From: Cinnamomum chago
Lineage: Eukaryota > Streptophyta > Magnoliopsida > Laurales > Lauraceae
Reading direction: 5' to 3'
Assembly (NCBI GenBank): GCA_038049695.1
Contig: CP142453.1
Span: forward strand, 35,873,501 to 35,937,500
DNA: 64,000 nt
Under the pieces are notes generated by a model that ran no database searches, was not told the DNA's origin, and saw nothing but the letters and a program-made list of their open reading frames with translations. The position numbers were made by a program, and so were the translations under genes. This document shows, in pieces, positions 24,020 through 34,984 of the stretch (positions within the stretch are counted from its first letter, which is position 1; every line of letters begins with the position of its first letter).

Positions 24020-24307
24020 TGTCAAATGGGTCAGTGGGTCATGGTCCAATGGGTCAGTGGGTCACAACCCATGGCAGAAAAGGCCCAACTTGTGGGTCAA
24101 AACAAGCATCGGTTGTACAGCTATGTAAATTATTTCCTGCCTTATTAGGAGATCTGATTAGAATAGAATGACTGTAATTTAGCTAATTGCCTTAATTCTT
24201 GTAACACATATAGCAACTTTAATCTATATAATCAAAGATCGAGACCCTCAAAGGGATCATCGAATTCACAAAGGATCTGTTCTCTTCTTCCCTTGCTGCC
24301 TTTCACA
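24020..24307 (+). repeat. 5' LTR of outer Copia
   Basis: 288 bp, starts TGTCAAATGG and ends CTTTCACA. A short internal duplication of GGGTCAGTGGGTCA-type sequence is near its start. No difference from the right LTR was found by eye. Confidence 0.96.
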
Positions 24308-24319
24308 TGGTATCAGAGC
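24308..24319 (+). other. Primer-binding site of outer Copia
   Basis: TGGTATCAGAGC immediately follows the LTR, complementary to the 3' end of initiator tRNA-Met as in most plant Copia elements. Confidence 0.93.
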
Positions 24320-25055
24320 TATGTGTGTCTGAGTGAATCTTCTCCATCTTCCAAGTATTGGAAATTGTCATAGTCTCTGAGAGACTCTCTGGGTATTTTT
24401 TTCTTCATCTTCCAAGCATTGGAAGTCGTCAGATCAAGGTGTGATCAGAAGTGGCCCACCCTAGATCAACATTATTAAGCCAAAACATTACAACCAATCT
24501 GGTCGTCTGCTTCCTCTGGTGATTGAGGACATTGGTTGAGGATTTCTTCACACAGATCAAGGATCTGTGCTCTGCAGAAGCATCTCGTGGCTGTTTCTTA
24601 ATCTGATCAACTGGTGGCCCACCTACGATCATCTCACAGTCCACAAGTTTCACTCCAGCCTTGGTCGACCATCCCTCCTGGTTATTTTAGAGATTTTTTC
24701 AGCAATTTTCAGTGAGCAGAGGTAGGCGGTTTGCTCCCTCTCGTGATTAATCACTTTCTTTAAATAGTTTTCATCACCACCGTACAAAATCTTTGATTCA
24801 GATCCTATCTGGATAAAACTTGTACTGCTGGAAAGGAAATTTACTCCTAGTCTCTAGCTACTGGTCTGATCACCATTCAGATCTTTCTGTGTACCACGCA
24901 AGGCTATCAGTCCAATTTTTTTTGGTCGCCTGGGTTGTTTTAGTGCAACTTTTTGCACTCTGTGTTCTGGTTCTACTTGGAACCCTCTGTTACTGCATCT
25001 GCTATCTTATATTGCTGCTATGTGCTATCTTAAGGGATCTGATAAGATTACTGAC

Positions 25056-26453
25056 ATGGATAAATCTGAAATTACATTGATCAAATTTAATGGGAAAAAT
25101 TATACTTCCTGGTCCTATCAAATTCAAGTATATCTTGAAGGAAAGGAGATGTGGGGACTCGTTGCAGGATCGGATCCACGACCTAAGGAGGATGAGAAAA
25201 AAATTCTATCTTGGAATACCAGGGATGCCAAGATAAAAACATGGATTCTTGGTTTTGTGGAACCACAATATATATTGAACCTCAAACCGTACAAGACATC
25301 CAAGGAGATGTGGGAATATCTGAAACAAGTGTATCACCAAGGGAATTCTGCCCGACAATACCAACTTGAACTGGAGATTGCTCAATATTCCCAAGGCACT
25401 TCTTCCATCCAGGACTATTATACGGGTTTTCTTAATCTGTGGGCAGAGTATGATGAAATCAAATACCTCCATGTCTCTGAGGCAGCTCTCTCTGAAATAC
25501 AACAATTACAGGCAACTTCTCATAGAGATCAGTTTCTCATGAAATTGAGATCCGAATATGGGATCATTCGTTCTAATCTGATGAGCCGAGTTCCATCTCC
25601 ATCCCTGAATGAGTGCCTTCATGAACTCTTGCGAGAGGAACAAAGTCAGCTTACTCAGCATGCTTTGAAGCAACAGTTCTCAGGAACCTCTTCTAATGTC
25701 GCATATCCTGCCATTGCCAGTTACACCCCTGGTGTCTCCCACGGTCCTGCATCTACTGCTAAAGGACAACCCCCTGCAAGGAATCTTAGCAAAATCCAAT
25801 GTTTTGGCTGTAAGAGTTATGGACACTATGCTTCACAGTGTAAGACCAAGTTTTGTAATTACTGCAAATCAAATGGTCATGTTATTAGTGAGTGCAAAAG
25901 GCGACCACAGAATCGCACTCCACGGGCATATCATGTCAACACTGCCGATGCTTCTACTTCCAGTGATAGTCCTTCAACACCGGTCATGCCTTCACCACCT
26001 ACTGCCTCCAATACTACTCCTCAGATCACCCCTGAGCTTATTCAACAAATGATCATCAATGCCTTCTCTGCACTTGGCATTTCAGGTAACCACCAATCCT
26101 CTTCCTCCATATGGTTTCTTAACTCTGGAGCTTCCAATCATATGACCTCCTCCCCCACTCATCTTACTAACCTGCAACCATACAATGGCAATTTGCAAGT
26201 TCATACTGCTGATGGTCAAAAGCTTCCTATTACTGCCACTGGTGATATCATTCATTCATTACCTCTCACAAATGTCTTTCTATCTCCTCATCTCACCACG
26301 AACCTTCTGTCTGTTGGACAACTTGTTGATGATAATTGTAATGTTTCCTTTTCTCGCTCTGGTTGTGTTGTGCAGGATCCAGTGTCGGGGACGGTGATCG
26401 CGAAGGGGCCTAAGTGTGGACGCATGTTTCCTCTTGTTATGCCTTTCTCTTAG
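25056..26453 (+). pseudogene. Outer Copia gag and protease, with dead protease and a TAG stop
   Basis: The start at 25056 is chosen because its peptide MDKSEITLIKFNGKNY aligns with the start of the inner Copia. Gag spans about residues 1-245, followed by two CCHC zinc knuckles (CFGCKSYGH from residue 249, then CNYCKSNGH). The protease region has WFLNSGASNHM: the catalytic Asp at residue 356 (codon 26121-26123, AAC) is replaced by Asn, whereas the inner element has WFLDSGAS. The frame ends at a TAG at 26451, and the same frame then continues with the integrase zinc-finger region, so this is a nonsense codon inside pol, not the normal end of gag. Confidence 0.92.
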
Positions 26454-26919
26454 AATAAACAAATTTCTGCTTTTTCTTGTTTTTCTCCTCAAGATGTTTG
26501 GAGGCTCTGGCATAATAGACTAGGCCATCCTCATTCAAAACTGTTATCTTTGATGTTAAACACTGGTAGCCTTAATAAAAATGCAACTTCTTTTAGTCGT
26601 ATTTCTGATGAGTGTTCTGTTTGCAAACTTGGAAAAAGTAAAGTTCTTTCCTTTCCTTCAGACTCGACTATGGCTTCTAATTGCTTTGACATTATTCATA
26701 GTGATGTCTGGGGGATTACTCCTGTAATCTCTCATACACATTTCAAATATTTTGTCACCTTTATTGATGATCATAGTAGATTCACATGGGTATATTTCTT
26801 GCACTCTAAATCTGAAGTCTTTGATGTTTTTCAAAAATTTATGGCATATGTTGAAAATCAGTTTTCTACTCGCATAAAAATTCTCCGATCTGATTCCGGA
26901 GGGGAATATATGTCCCATC
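26454..26919 (+). pseudogene. Outer Copia integrase, N-terminal part, cut by insertion
   Basis: In the same frame as gag-protease. It has the HHCC finger (LWHNRLGHPH, later CSVCKLGK) and the first two integrase catalytic acidic regions (IHSDVWG, then LRSDSGGEYMSH). The reading is interrupted at 26920 by the LTR of the inner Copia. Confidence 0.93.
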
Positions 26920-27234
26920 TGTTATATTGAGAAAAATGAGAAGAAAGAAGTTTTGGAGAGAACGTGATGCATCCTTGGATGATCCACTGCTCTATTTATA
27001 ATCATGTTAGGCCTTAATCAAGGCACTAATTTTGTCAAGTGTACAAATTAGAATCTAAAGGAATAGAAAGAATCAATCCTAATCTATACAATAAATACAA
27101 TCAGCAAGAAATCAGGAATACAATATCTACATGATCTTTGACACAATCAACCCACGTGAGTGGGATGCTGAATGGGCCTTGGGCCTTGGCTGTAATGGGC
27201 CTTGGGCCTTGGGCCTGCCTTGTTATCTTCTACA
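26920..27234 (-). repeat. 3' LTR of inner Copia (relative to its transcription)
   Basis: 315 bp, plus-strand ends TGTTATATTG and TTCTACA. The gag-pol stop codon (27223-27225) lies 12 bases inside this LTR. Confidence 0.96.
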
Positions 27235-30200
27235 CTCCCCCTCAAATTGATGTGGTAGGACAGAGAACATCAATTTGCGAGTAAGATCCTGATGACGTGT
27301 TCTGGGGAGAGCTTTTGTGAAGATATCTGCCAACTGGTTAAGAGTAGAGACGTGAGGCAGGGTGATCTTCTCAGTAACAACATGTTGGCGGATGAAGTGA
27401 CAATCAATCTCAATGTGCTTTGTTCTTTCATGAAAGACTGGATTGTTAGCAATCCTGGTAGCGCTTGTATTGTCCCCATGAAGAGGTGTAGACCTACCAA
27501 CATGGACACCGAACTCACAGAGAAGACGGCGTAGCCAGATGATTTCAGCACTAGCAGACGACATCGCGCGATATTCGGCCTCCGCAGAAGACTTGGAAAC
27601 TGTAGTTTGCTTCTTGCACTTCCACGAAATCAGAGAATCCCCAAGAAACATACACCAGCCAGTGGTGGATCGCCGAGAATCAGGGCAACCAGCCCAGTCG
27701 GCATCCGCATAAGCCGAGAGGCACAGAGAAGAGCTAGAAGGGTAAAAGAGACCATGGTGAAGAGTGCCTTTAACATAGCGGAGTATTCGCAAAGCAGCAG
27801 CAAGGTGGGGTTTGTGAGGATTGCTCATAAACTGGCTAATCGTATGAACTGCATGAGAAATATCAGGCCGAGTCATAGTTAAGTAGAGCAAACTCCCAAC
27901 TATCCGCCGGAATACAGAGGGATCTTCCAGAGGAGGACCATCATCCATACTGAGTTTGGTGTTAAGTTCCATAGGCGTATCAAAAGTGTGAGCATCGCCA
28001 AGTCTTGCCGAAGTGATCAAATCGGTAGCATATTTGCGCTGCTGAACCCGAATGCCTGATTTGTTACGCAAAACCTCAAGCCCCAAAAAGTAGGTGAGAG
28101 GACCAAGATCCTTCATCCGGAAGTGGCGAGTGAGATGGTGTTTGAGATCTGTAATGCCAGTAGTATCATTGCCACTGATGATCATATCATCAACATAGAC
28201 CAAAAGGAATGTGTAGCCCTTTGGTGTCCATCGAAGAAATAGGGAGCTATCAGAATGACTCTGACGAAAGCCGGCTTGAAGTATTGCTGCCTGGAATTTA
28301 TCAAACCAAGCCCTGGGAGCCTGCTTGAGGCCATAAAGAGATTTCCTCAATTTGCAAACATGTTGAGGAGGACAAGCATATCCCGGAGGGGGTTTTAAGT
28401 AGACAGTCTCTTTCAACTCGCCATGAAGAAAGGCATTTTTGACATCCATTTGCCATAGAGGCCAGTTGCGTGCTGCAGCAACACAAAGGAGAGTACGAAC
28501 AGTGGTCATTTTGGCCACTGGTGCAAATGTCTCTTCATAGTCAATGCCATACTCCTGCTTGTAACCCTGCGCAACCAATCTGGCTTTGTAGCGATCAAGA
28601 CTCCCATCCGAGTTAACTTTTACAGAGTAGATCCATTTGCTGCCAATCACAGAGGCTTTTGCAGGAGTCGGTACCAAGTCCCATGTCTGGTTTGCTTCAA
28701 GAGCGAGCAATTCCTCATTCATAGCATCCTGCCAGTAAGCTATTTTGGAGGCCTGTGAATATGAAGTGGGGATAGGGGCACTATCTAAAGATGAAAAGAG
28801 AGCAGGAAATCCATAACGGTCAGGGGCAACAGAAGGACGACTAGAGCGTCGCAGAGAGATGGGATTGTCAAAAGTAGCCGTATTACCTGCCGGTTCAGAA
28901 GGCGTCACTGGGAGAGGATCAGGAGAGGGAGTCACCACAGGTGGAACCGTGTTGCGCCGGACATAGACTTTGGGAACAGAGGATGGAGAAGCCAATTCCT
29001 GAAACTGTGGTAAATATGACACAGCAATAGGATGATGATCCAAGCGTAAAGAAAAGAAAGGAATCTGTTCCAAGAAGATCACATTGCGAGATATGCGCAT
29101 GCGTTTCTCGAACGGATCATAACACATAAAACCTTTGTGCTCATTACTGTAGCCAAGAAAAACGCACTTGGCCGCCTGTGATGATAACTTAGAGCGCTCA
29201 GTAGGAGGAAGATGAACAAAGCACAAGCAACCAAAAACACGTAAGTGAGAATATGAAGGGGAACTACCAAAAAGAACTCCGTAAGGAGTAGTCTTTCCTA
29301 GAACAGTGCTGGGAAGACGGTTAATAAGATACACAGCAGTTTGAGCAGCATCACACCAAAATTTGGGAGGGACTAAGGATGCAATTAAAAGAGTACGAAC
29401 AGTTTCAAGAATATGTCGGTTCTTCCTTTCTGCAATTCCATTTTGCTGAGGGGTATGTGGACAAGATTTTTGATGAAGAATGCCTTTATCAGAAAGAAAG
29501 GCAGAGAATTCATGAGACAGATATTCTCCACCAGAATCTGATCTAAGAATCTTGATAGATCTCTGAAATTGGGTTTGGACCATGTTATAAAATTTTTGAA
29601 AAATGGAGAAGACTTCAGATTTCAAGCGCATAAAGTAAATCCAAGTGTATCGAGAATGGTCATCGATAAAGGTCACATAGTACTGAAATCCCGTCCTACT
29701 CAAGGTAGGAGCAATACCCCAAACATCAGAATGAATAATGTCAAATGATGCTAATGCACGAGAATTATGAACAGGAAAAGGCAAAATGTGACTTTTACTT
29801 AAGCAACAAGTTTCACACTTTGATTGAGAGAAAGAAGACATCATTTTATTATCAATTTTAGAATCCAAACAACCAATCTTAAATAAAGAAAGCAAATGGG
29901 CATTGTTTACATGACCAAGACGGTTATGCCAAACAGTCCACAATTTATTGAAATTTTGAGAAGAAGAGGAAGCAATGAAAGAATGATGTCCAATGTCCAG
30001 CAAGAACAGGCGTCCATGTTTACTCCACGTCGCGATCACCTTCCCAGTTTGTCGCCCCTGTATAACACAGCCAGAAGAAGAGAAGTGAACAAGATAGCCA
30101 TCATCAATAAGTTGTCCTACAGAAAGTAAATTGGCTGATAATTTTGGAACAAAGTAAACACTGGGAAGGGTGATGGATTGGCCAGAGACACTAGATAAGG

Positions 30201-31437
30201 TAATCGTACCAACTCCAGAAATGAGTAGTTGATCACCATTAGCAGTGGTTATTCTCTCTTTTCCTAAGTAAGGGTGGGAATCTATAAAGCTATGTTCTAC
30301 AGATGTCATGTGATTGGAAGCTCCTGAATCTAAGAACCATGTGGATGGGGTGATAGGAGAAGAAAGAGAGGCAGAAGAATGGAATGCAGGAAAAGCTATA
30401 GAGGAATGAGTTTGATACCGACCACCAGAAAAGCCCATAGACGCATAAGCAGAAGTAACTGTGTTTTGGATCAGCTCTTGAATCTGGGCTGGAGTCATGG
30501 ATATAGCCCCGGATGAAGTGCTTCCTGTATCAGATAAGGGTGCTTGAGCCTGAAATGCTGCAGGAATGTTCTGTCGGGGCATATTAGAGGGAGGCTTCTT
30601 AGGCTGTGTCTCATTCCGTCGCTGTAGGCTGCGACAGTCCTCAATAAGGTGACCAGTCCGTTTGCAATATCTACAAACCAATTTCTTGCGCCAATTTTTG
30701 GCAATATGTCCGAAGCCTTTGCATTCGTAACATTGAGTCTGCTTCGGAGTTGGGGTTGCCAGAAGAGCCGAGTCAGTGGGAAGAGGGGCAAGAAAGGCTT
30801 TTGGTTCTTCCAGAATGGTACGCTGGGAGGTGAGACGAAGTTCTTCGCGAAGGACCTCTTGAAAGCATGTATCAAGATTCGCAGAAGTTTCTCTATTCAT
30901 GAGGGCCGACCTGACAGATTCAAATTCGGGTCGTAGATTCATAAGAAACTGGCTAATATGAGTTTCTTCTTGCAACTTGAGAGCTTCAGATAGAAATCCG
31001 GAAGACACTGTTTGGATCAACATGGAATCTCTTTCAGTCCATAACGTGAGGAAACCATTAAAGTATTCCTGCACAGATTTATCCCCTTGATTATACTTTG
31101 CAATTTCACTATCCAAGTGAAACTTCCGGGCCTTATTTGTTTGATGATAGACTTTCTTGAGGTGAGCCCACATATCAGCAGCAGTGGTGTAGGCTTGAAG
31201 AGCCACAGCAAGAGATGGATCAATGGAGTTAAGGATCCATGTGATCACTTTAGCATTGTCTTTGGACCAGGTGGCTACATTTTTTGAATCAGTAGTACTT
31301 GTAGGTTGTGGTTTAGTGATCGACCCATCAAGATACCCAAACAGTCCTTGGCCTTCCACAAAATTCTTGAGATGGAAAGACCAGGCCATATAATTATTCC
31401 CATTAAATTTAATTGGAATCACATCATATTTATCCAT
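27223..31437 (-). CDS. Inner Copia gag-pol polyprotein, 1404 aa
   Basis: The start at 31437 (MDKYDVIPIKFNGNNY) is preferred over the longer open frame because it aligns with the outer element. Domains in order: gag; two zinc knuckles, the first CYECKGFGHIAKNW with Trp at residue 249 in place of the last Cys, the second normal (CRYCKRTGHLIEDC); protease with WFLDSGAS, Asp at about 370; integrase HHCC finger and D-D-E core (IHSDVWG, LRSDSGGEY, QNGIAERKN); reverse transcriptase with MDVKNAFLHGEL and YVDD at about 1081; RNase H with ADADWAGCPDSRR and SSAEAEYRAM. No stop or frameshift. Apart from the altered knuckle it appears capable of coding for every Copia activity; activity itself is not shown by sequence. 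Confidence 0.95.
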   Translation of the reverse strand: MDKYDVIPIKFNGNNYMAWSFHLKNFVEGQGLFGYLDGSITKPQPTSTTDSKNVATWSKDNAKVITWILNSIDPSLAVALQAYTTAADMWAHLKKVYHQTNKARKFHLDSEIAKYNQGDKSVQEYFNGFLTLWTERDSMLIQTVSSGFLSEALKLQEETHISQFLMNLRPEFESVRSALMNRETSANLDTCFQEVLREELRLTSQRTILEEPKAFLAPLPTDSALLATPTPKQTQCYECKGFGHIAKNWRKKLVCRYCKRTGHLIEDCRSLQRRNETQPKKPPSNMPRQNIPAAFQAQAPLSDTGSTSSGAISMTPAQIQELIQNTVTSAYASMGFSGGRYQTHSSIAFPAFHSSASLSSPITPSTWFLDSGASNHMTSVEHSFIDSHPYLGKERITTANGDQLLISGVGTITLSSVSGQSITLPSVYFVPKLSANLLSVGQLIDDGYLVHFSSSGCVIQGRQTGKVIATWSKHGRLFLLDIGHHSFIASSSSQNFNKLWTVWHNRLGHVNNAHLLSLFKIGCLDSKIDNKMMSSFSQSKCETCCLSKSHILPFPVHNSRALASFDIIHSDVWGIAPTLSRTGFQYYVTFIDDHSRYTWIYFMRLKSEVFSIFQKFYNMVQTQFQRSIKILRSDSGGEYLSHEFSAFLSDKGILHQKSCPHTPQQNGIAERKNRHILETVRTLLIASLVPPKFWCDAAQTAVYLINRLPSTVLGKTTPYGVLFGSSPSYSHLRVFGCLCFVHLPPTERSKLSSQAAKCVFLGYSNEHKGFMCYDPFEKRMRISRNVIFLEQIPFFSLRLDHHPIAVSYLPQFQELASPSSVPKVYVRRNTVPPVVTPSPDPLPVTPSEPAGNTATFDNPISLRRSSRPSVAPDRYGFPALFSSLDSAPIPTSYSQASKIAYWQDAMNEELLALEANQTWDLVPTPAKASVIGSKWIYSVKVNSDGSLDRYKARLVAQGYKQEYGIDYEETFAPVAKMTTVRTLLCVAAARNWPLWQMDVKNAFLHGELKETVYLKPPPGYACPPQHVCKLRKSLYGLKQAPRAWFDKFQAAILQAGFRQSHSDSSLFLRWTPKGYTFLLVYVDDMIISGNDTTGITDLKHHLTRHFRMKDLGPLTYFLGLEVLRNKSGIRVQQRKYATDLITSARLGDAHTFDTPMELNTKLSMDDGPPLEDPSVFRRIVGSLLYLTMTRPDISHAVHTISQFMSNPHKPHLAAALRILRYVKGTLHHGLFYPSSSSLCLSAYADADWAGCPDSRRSTTGWCMFLGDSLISWKCKKQTTVSKSSAEAEYRAMSSASAEIIWLRRLLCEFGVHVGRSTPLHGDNTSATRIANNPVFHERTKHIEIDCHFIRQHVVTEKITLPHVSTLNQLADIFTKALPRTRHQDLTRKLMFSVLPHQFEGECRR
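27235..27249 (-). other. Polypurine tract of inner Copia
   Basis: On the minus strand CAATTTGAGGGGGAG directly precedes the 3' LTR, closely resembling the tract of the outer element. Confidence 0.88.
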
Positions 31438-32082
31438 GGTTGCAGCAGAGACCACACAAAAGTAGCAGTGAGCAGTAGCAGAGAAGAACAACAGGAGCAG
31501 ATCACAGTGAACAGCAAGGCACAATGTAATAATATGCTATGATTTTCACTAACCAAGCATGAAGGATGCAATCAGATTTGATGATATGTGAAAGCAGGAG
31601 AAAAACTTCACAGAAAACACCAAAACAGGGGCCAGACGAACTGGATTTTCAAGGCAGGAGTGGATCGTGGGGTCCACAATAGTGTCCAATCTCAGATCAG
31701 AGTATATAATCTTAGAAAAGATCAAAAGTATGTCCTCCAGACCAAGTTTGAGGAGATTTGGGTGAAGATCCACAAATCTGGACGGTGATGATGAAATCCT
31801 TTTGAGAAAAAGGACCCAAAACCGTCAGATGAAGAAGGGGTGAAAAAGTACCTTAATCGATGAGTAAAAAATCCAGAAAAATCTTCAAAAATTACTTGAA
31901 GACTAGTCGATCAGGATCATGGGAGTTGCTGATGGCCAGTGATTGATCGGAAGTGGGCCACCTTGATCAGGGAACTCCAGGCAGAGAGAATGGAAGAGAC
32001 GATCAGATTGGAGGAGAAGCACTCAATGATGTTGTGGAGAATCTCTCAGACTGAATGAAGGAAAAATCTCCTCATAACCTTA

Positions 32083-32094
32083 GCTCTAATACCA
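32083..32094 (-). other. Primer-binding site of inner Copia
   Basis: Minus-strand TGGTATTAGAGC adjoins the 5' LTR. It differs by one base from the TGGTATCAGAGC of the outer element and still matches initiator tRNA-Met type priming. Confidence 0.88.
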
Positions 32095-32409
32095 TGTTAT
32101 ATTGAGAAGAATGAGAAGAAAGAAGTTTTGGAGAGAACGTGATGCATCCTTGGATGATCCACTGCTCTATTTATAATCATGTTAGGCCTTAATCAAGGCA
32201 CTAATTTTGTCAAGTGTACAAATTAGAATCTAAAGGAATAGAAAGAATCAATCCTAATCTATACAATAAATACAATCAGCAAGAAATCAGGAATACAATA
32301 TCTACATGATCTTTGACACAATCAACCCACGTGAGTGGGATGCTGAATGGGCCTTGGGCCTTGGCTGTAATGGGCCTTGGGCCTTGGGCCTGCCTTGTTA
32401 TCTTCTACA
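32095..32409 (-). repeat. 5' LTR of inner Copia (relative to its transcription)
   Basis: 315 bp, matching 26920-27234 with one visible difference. Followed at 32410 by the target duplication CCATC. Confidence 0.96.
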
Positions 32410-32414
32410 CCATC

Positions 32415-34684
32415 AGTTTCAAACTTTTTTGCAACAACACGGGATTTTATCACAGCGATCGTGCCCTTATACTCCTCAACAGAACGGAGTTGCAGAACGA
32501 AAAAACAGACATCTTCTCGATACTGTTCGTTCTCTTCTCCTAGAATCATCAGTTCCCGCGAGATTTTGGCCCGAAGCTTTAGCCACTGCGGTTCACTTAA
32601 TCAATCGCTTACCCTCCTCTCGCCTCCACAATCACACACCTTACTTTCGTCTCTTTCAGAAGGATCCTACGTATACCCACATGCGTATCTTTGGATGTGT
32701 GTGTTTTGTTCATCTTCCTCCTACTGAACGTACCAAATTAACTGCTCAGTCCGCCAAATGTGCGTTCCTTGGCTACGCATCTCACCAGAAGGGGTATATA
32801 TGCTATGATCCTGTGATCAACCGCATTCGAATTTCTCGAAATGTTATTTTTTTTGAAAATCAACAGTTTTTTTCTACACATTCCTCGGATTTACCTTCAT
32901 TTTCTCATCTACCAGCTTTTTCTGATCCAATCTCTTCCCCACTAATTGTTTATGAACGTCGTCGTCACAAAGATGTTCCACAACTGCCTCCCCCTCCGGA
33001 TCCCTCGCCGGCACCTGATCTTGCCCCCGCTTCATCACCGGAGGCTGCATCTCCACCTCCACTTCGACGCTCTGCTCGTGTCTCTAAGCCTCCAGACAAA
33101 TATGGGTTCACTCACACTTCCTTACTTGCTACCCTTTCTTCCATTGCTATTCCTACTTCTTACTTACAGGCGGTTAAGCATGACTATTGGCGCAAGGCTA
33201 TGCACGAAGAATTAGATGCACTGCAGCAGAATCATACTTGGGATATTGTTCCATGTCCCTCCTCTGCAAGACCTATCGGCTGCAAATGGGTTTTCTCCGT
33301 CAAACTTAAGGCCGATGGCTCGTTGGATCGTTATAAAGCACGGTTAGTCGCATTGGGCAACCGACAGGAATATGGCATCGACTATGAAGAAACATTTGCT
33401 CCAGTCGCAAAAATGACCACAATCCGGACTGTTCTGGCCATTGCTGCTTCTCACTCATGGCCTCTTTATCAATTTGATGTTAAGAATGCTTTCCTTCATG
33501 GTGATCTCAAGGAAGAAGTCTATATGCGGCTTCCTCAAGGAGTTACGGGTGTCTCGGCAGGTGACTGTGCGCGCTTACGACGCTCTCTCTATGGTCTTAA
33601 GCAAGCTCCGCGCGCGTGGTTTGAGAAGTTTCGGGATGCTCTCCTTCATCTACAGTTCTCTCAAAGTGCTTCGGATCCTTCTATGTTCCTGCATCGCTCC
33701 TCAAATGGGATTACTGTCCTCTTGGTGTACGTGGATGATATCATCATATCTGGGACCGATTCTGGCATGATCACTCATCTCCAAGCTTCCTTACATGAAT
33801 CTTTTCATATGAAAGACTTAGGGCCTCTCACATACTTTTTAGGTCTTGAGGTTCATCAGTCAGCGAAAGGTCTTATCCTCGATCAGCACAAATATGCTAT
33901 GGATCTCATTGAGACGGCTGGCCTTCAACACTCAACTCCTGTGGATACTCCTGTTGAGGCCAATCTTCAACTCGCACAAGATACGGGTGATCTTCTTCCT
34001 GATGCCACAATGTATCGCCGCTTGGTCGGCAGTTTGATCTATTTGACTATCACTCGGCCTGATATCTCATATGCGGTGAATCTGGTTAGTCAGTTCATGA
34101 CACAACCACGCCATCTCCACCTTGTTGCTGTGCGGCGCATTCTTCGCTATGTTCTTCATACACCATCTCGTGGTCTGTTCTTTCCTGTGGGCAATTCGAC
34201 TTCTCTCATCGCTTACTCTGATTCTGACTGGGCTGGTTACCCAGATAGTCGACGGTCTACCACGGGCTGGTGCATGTTCTTAGGGGACTCGTTGATCTCT
34301 TGGAAGTGTAAGAAGCAGGATAAAGTCTCCAAATCCTCCACAGAAGCCGAATATCGTGCGATGTCGGCCGCCACTTCTGAAATTGTCTGGCTTCGGGGTC
34401 TCCTTTCTGAGCTTGGCTTTCCACAATCGGGACCTACACCTCTCTATGCTGACAATACCAGTGCCATACGGATTACTGAAAATCCCGTCTTCCATGAACG
34501 CACAAAGCACATTGAAGTGACTTGTCATTACATACGTGATGCATTTGTGCGTGAAGCCATCACTCTTCCTCATGTCCCTACCAGTCTTCAACTTGCCGAT
34601 CTTTTTACCAAGGGACTTCCTCGGCCACGGCACCAGTTCTTGGTTGGCAAATTGATGCTCGTTGATTCACCCGCATCAATTTGA
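32415..34684 (+). pseudogene. Outer Copia pol remainder: integrase end, reverse transcriptase, RNase H
   Basis: Starts after the second copy of the inner element's target duplication. It continues with the integrase sequence PYTPQQNGVAERKNRH (third catalytic residue E), then reverse transcriptase (FDVKNAFLHGDL, YVDDIIISG) and RNase H (SDSDWAGYPDSRRSTTGW, KSSTEAEYRAM), to a TGA at 34682. The insertion length modulo 3 agrees with the frame change between the two halves, so the only other break in the outer frame is the TAG at 26451. Confidence 0.94.
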
Positions 34685-34691
34685 GGGGGGG
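34678..34691 (+). other. Polypurine tract of outer Copia
   Basis: AATTTGAGGGGGGGTG directly before the right LTR. It overlaps the stop codon of pol and is the expected site for plus-strand priming. Confidence 0.88.
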
Positions 34692-34979
34692 TGTCAAATG
34701 GGTCAGTGGGTCATGGTCCAATGGGTCAGTGGGTCACAACCCATGGCAGAAAAGGCCCAACTTGTGGGTCAAAACAAGCATCGGTTGTACAGCTATGTAA
34801 ATTATTTCCTGCCTTATTAGGAGATCTGATTAGAATAGAATGACTGTAATTTAGCTAATTGCCTTAATTCTTGTAACACATATAGCAACTTTAATCTATA
34901 TAATCAAAGATCGAGACCCTCAAAGGGATCATCGAATTCACAAAGGATCTGTTCTCTTCTTCCCTTGCTGCCTTTCACA
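34692..34979 (+). repeat. 3' LTR of outer Copia
   Basis: 288 bp, same sequence as 24020-24307 as far as could be compared by eye. It is followed by the target duplication TGGTT. Confidence 0.96.
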
Positions 34980-34984
34980 TGGTT

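Larger units (their letters stand above)
26920..32409 (-). mobile_element. Inner Copia LTR retrotransposon, young and nearly intact
   Basis: LTRs of 315 bp at 26920-27234 and 32095-32409 show one difference by eye (A/G at about 26932). Target duplication CCATC at 26915-26919 and 32410-32414. It inserted, in opposite orientation, into the integrase region of the outer Copia. Total length is 5490 bp with one uninterrupted gag-pol frame. It belongs to a related but distinct family: different LTR, similar gag-pol, similar polypurine tract. Confidence 0.97.
24020..34979 (+). mobile_element. Outer Copia LTR retrotransposon, split by a second Copia
   Basis: LTRs of 288 bp at 24020-24307 and 34692-34979 look identical by eye. 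A 5-bp target duplication TGGTT lies at 24015-24019 and 34980-34984. The primer-binding site TGGTATCAGAGC follows the left LTR directly, and a G-rich polypurine tract precedes the right LTR. Without the inner insertion the element would be about 5.5 kb, normal for Copia. It lies in an intron of the FLX-like gene, in the opposite direction. It carries at least two coding lesions besides the insertion. Confidence 0.96.

Noticed and set aside
26451-26453. TAG as programmed read-through between gag and pol
   Set aside because: It lies after the protease motif and inside pol, the related inner Copia has no stop there, and the following bases do not match the known CARYYA read-through context. A nonsense mutation is simpler.
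27223-27234. Inner Copia frame running into the LTR as a sign of truncation
   Set aside because: Domains are complete through RNase H; the frame simply ends 12 bases inside the LTR.
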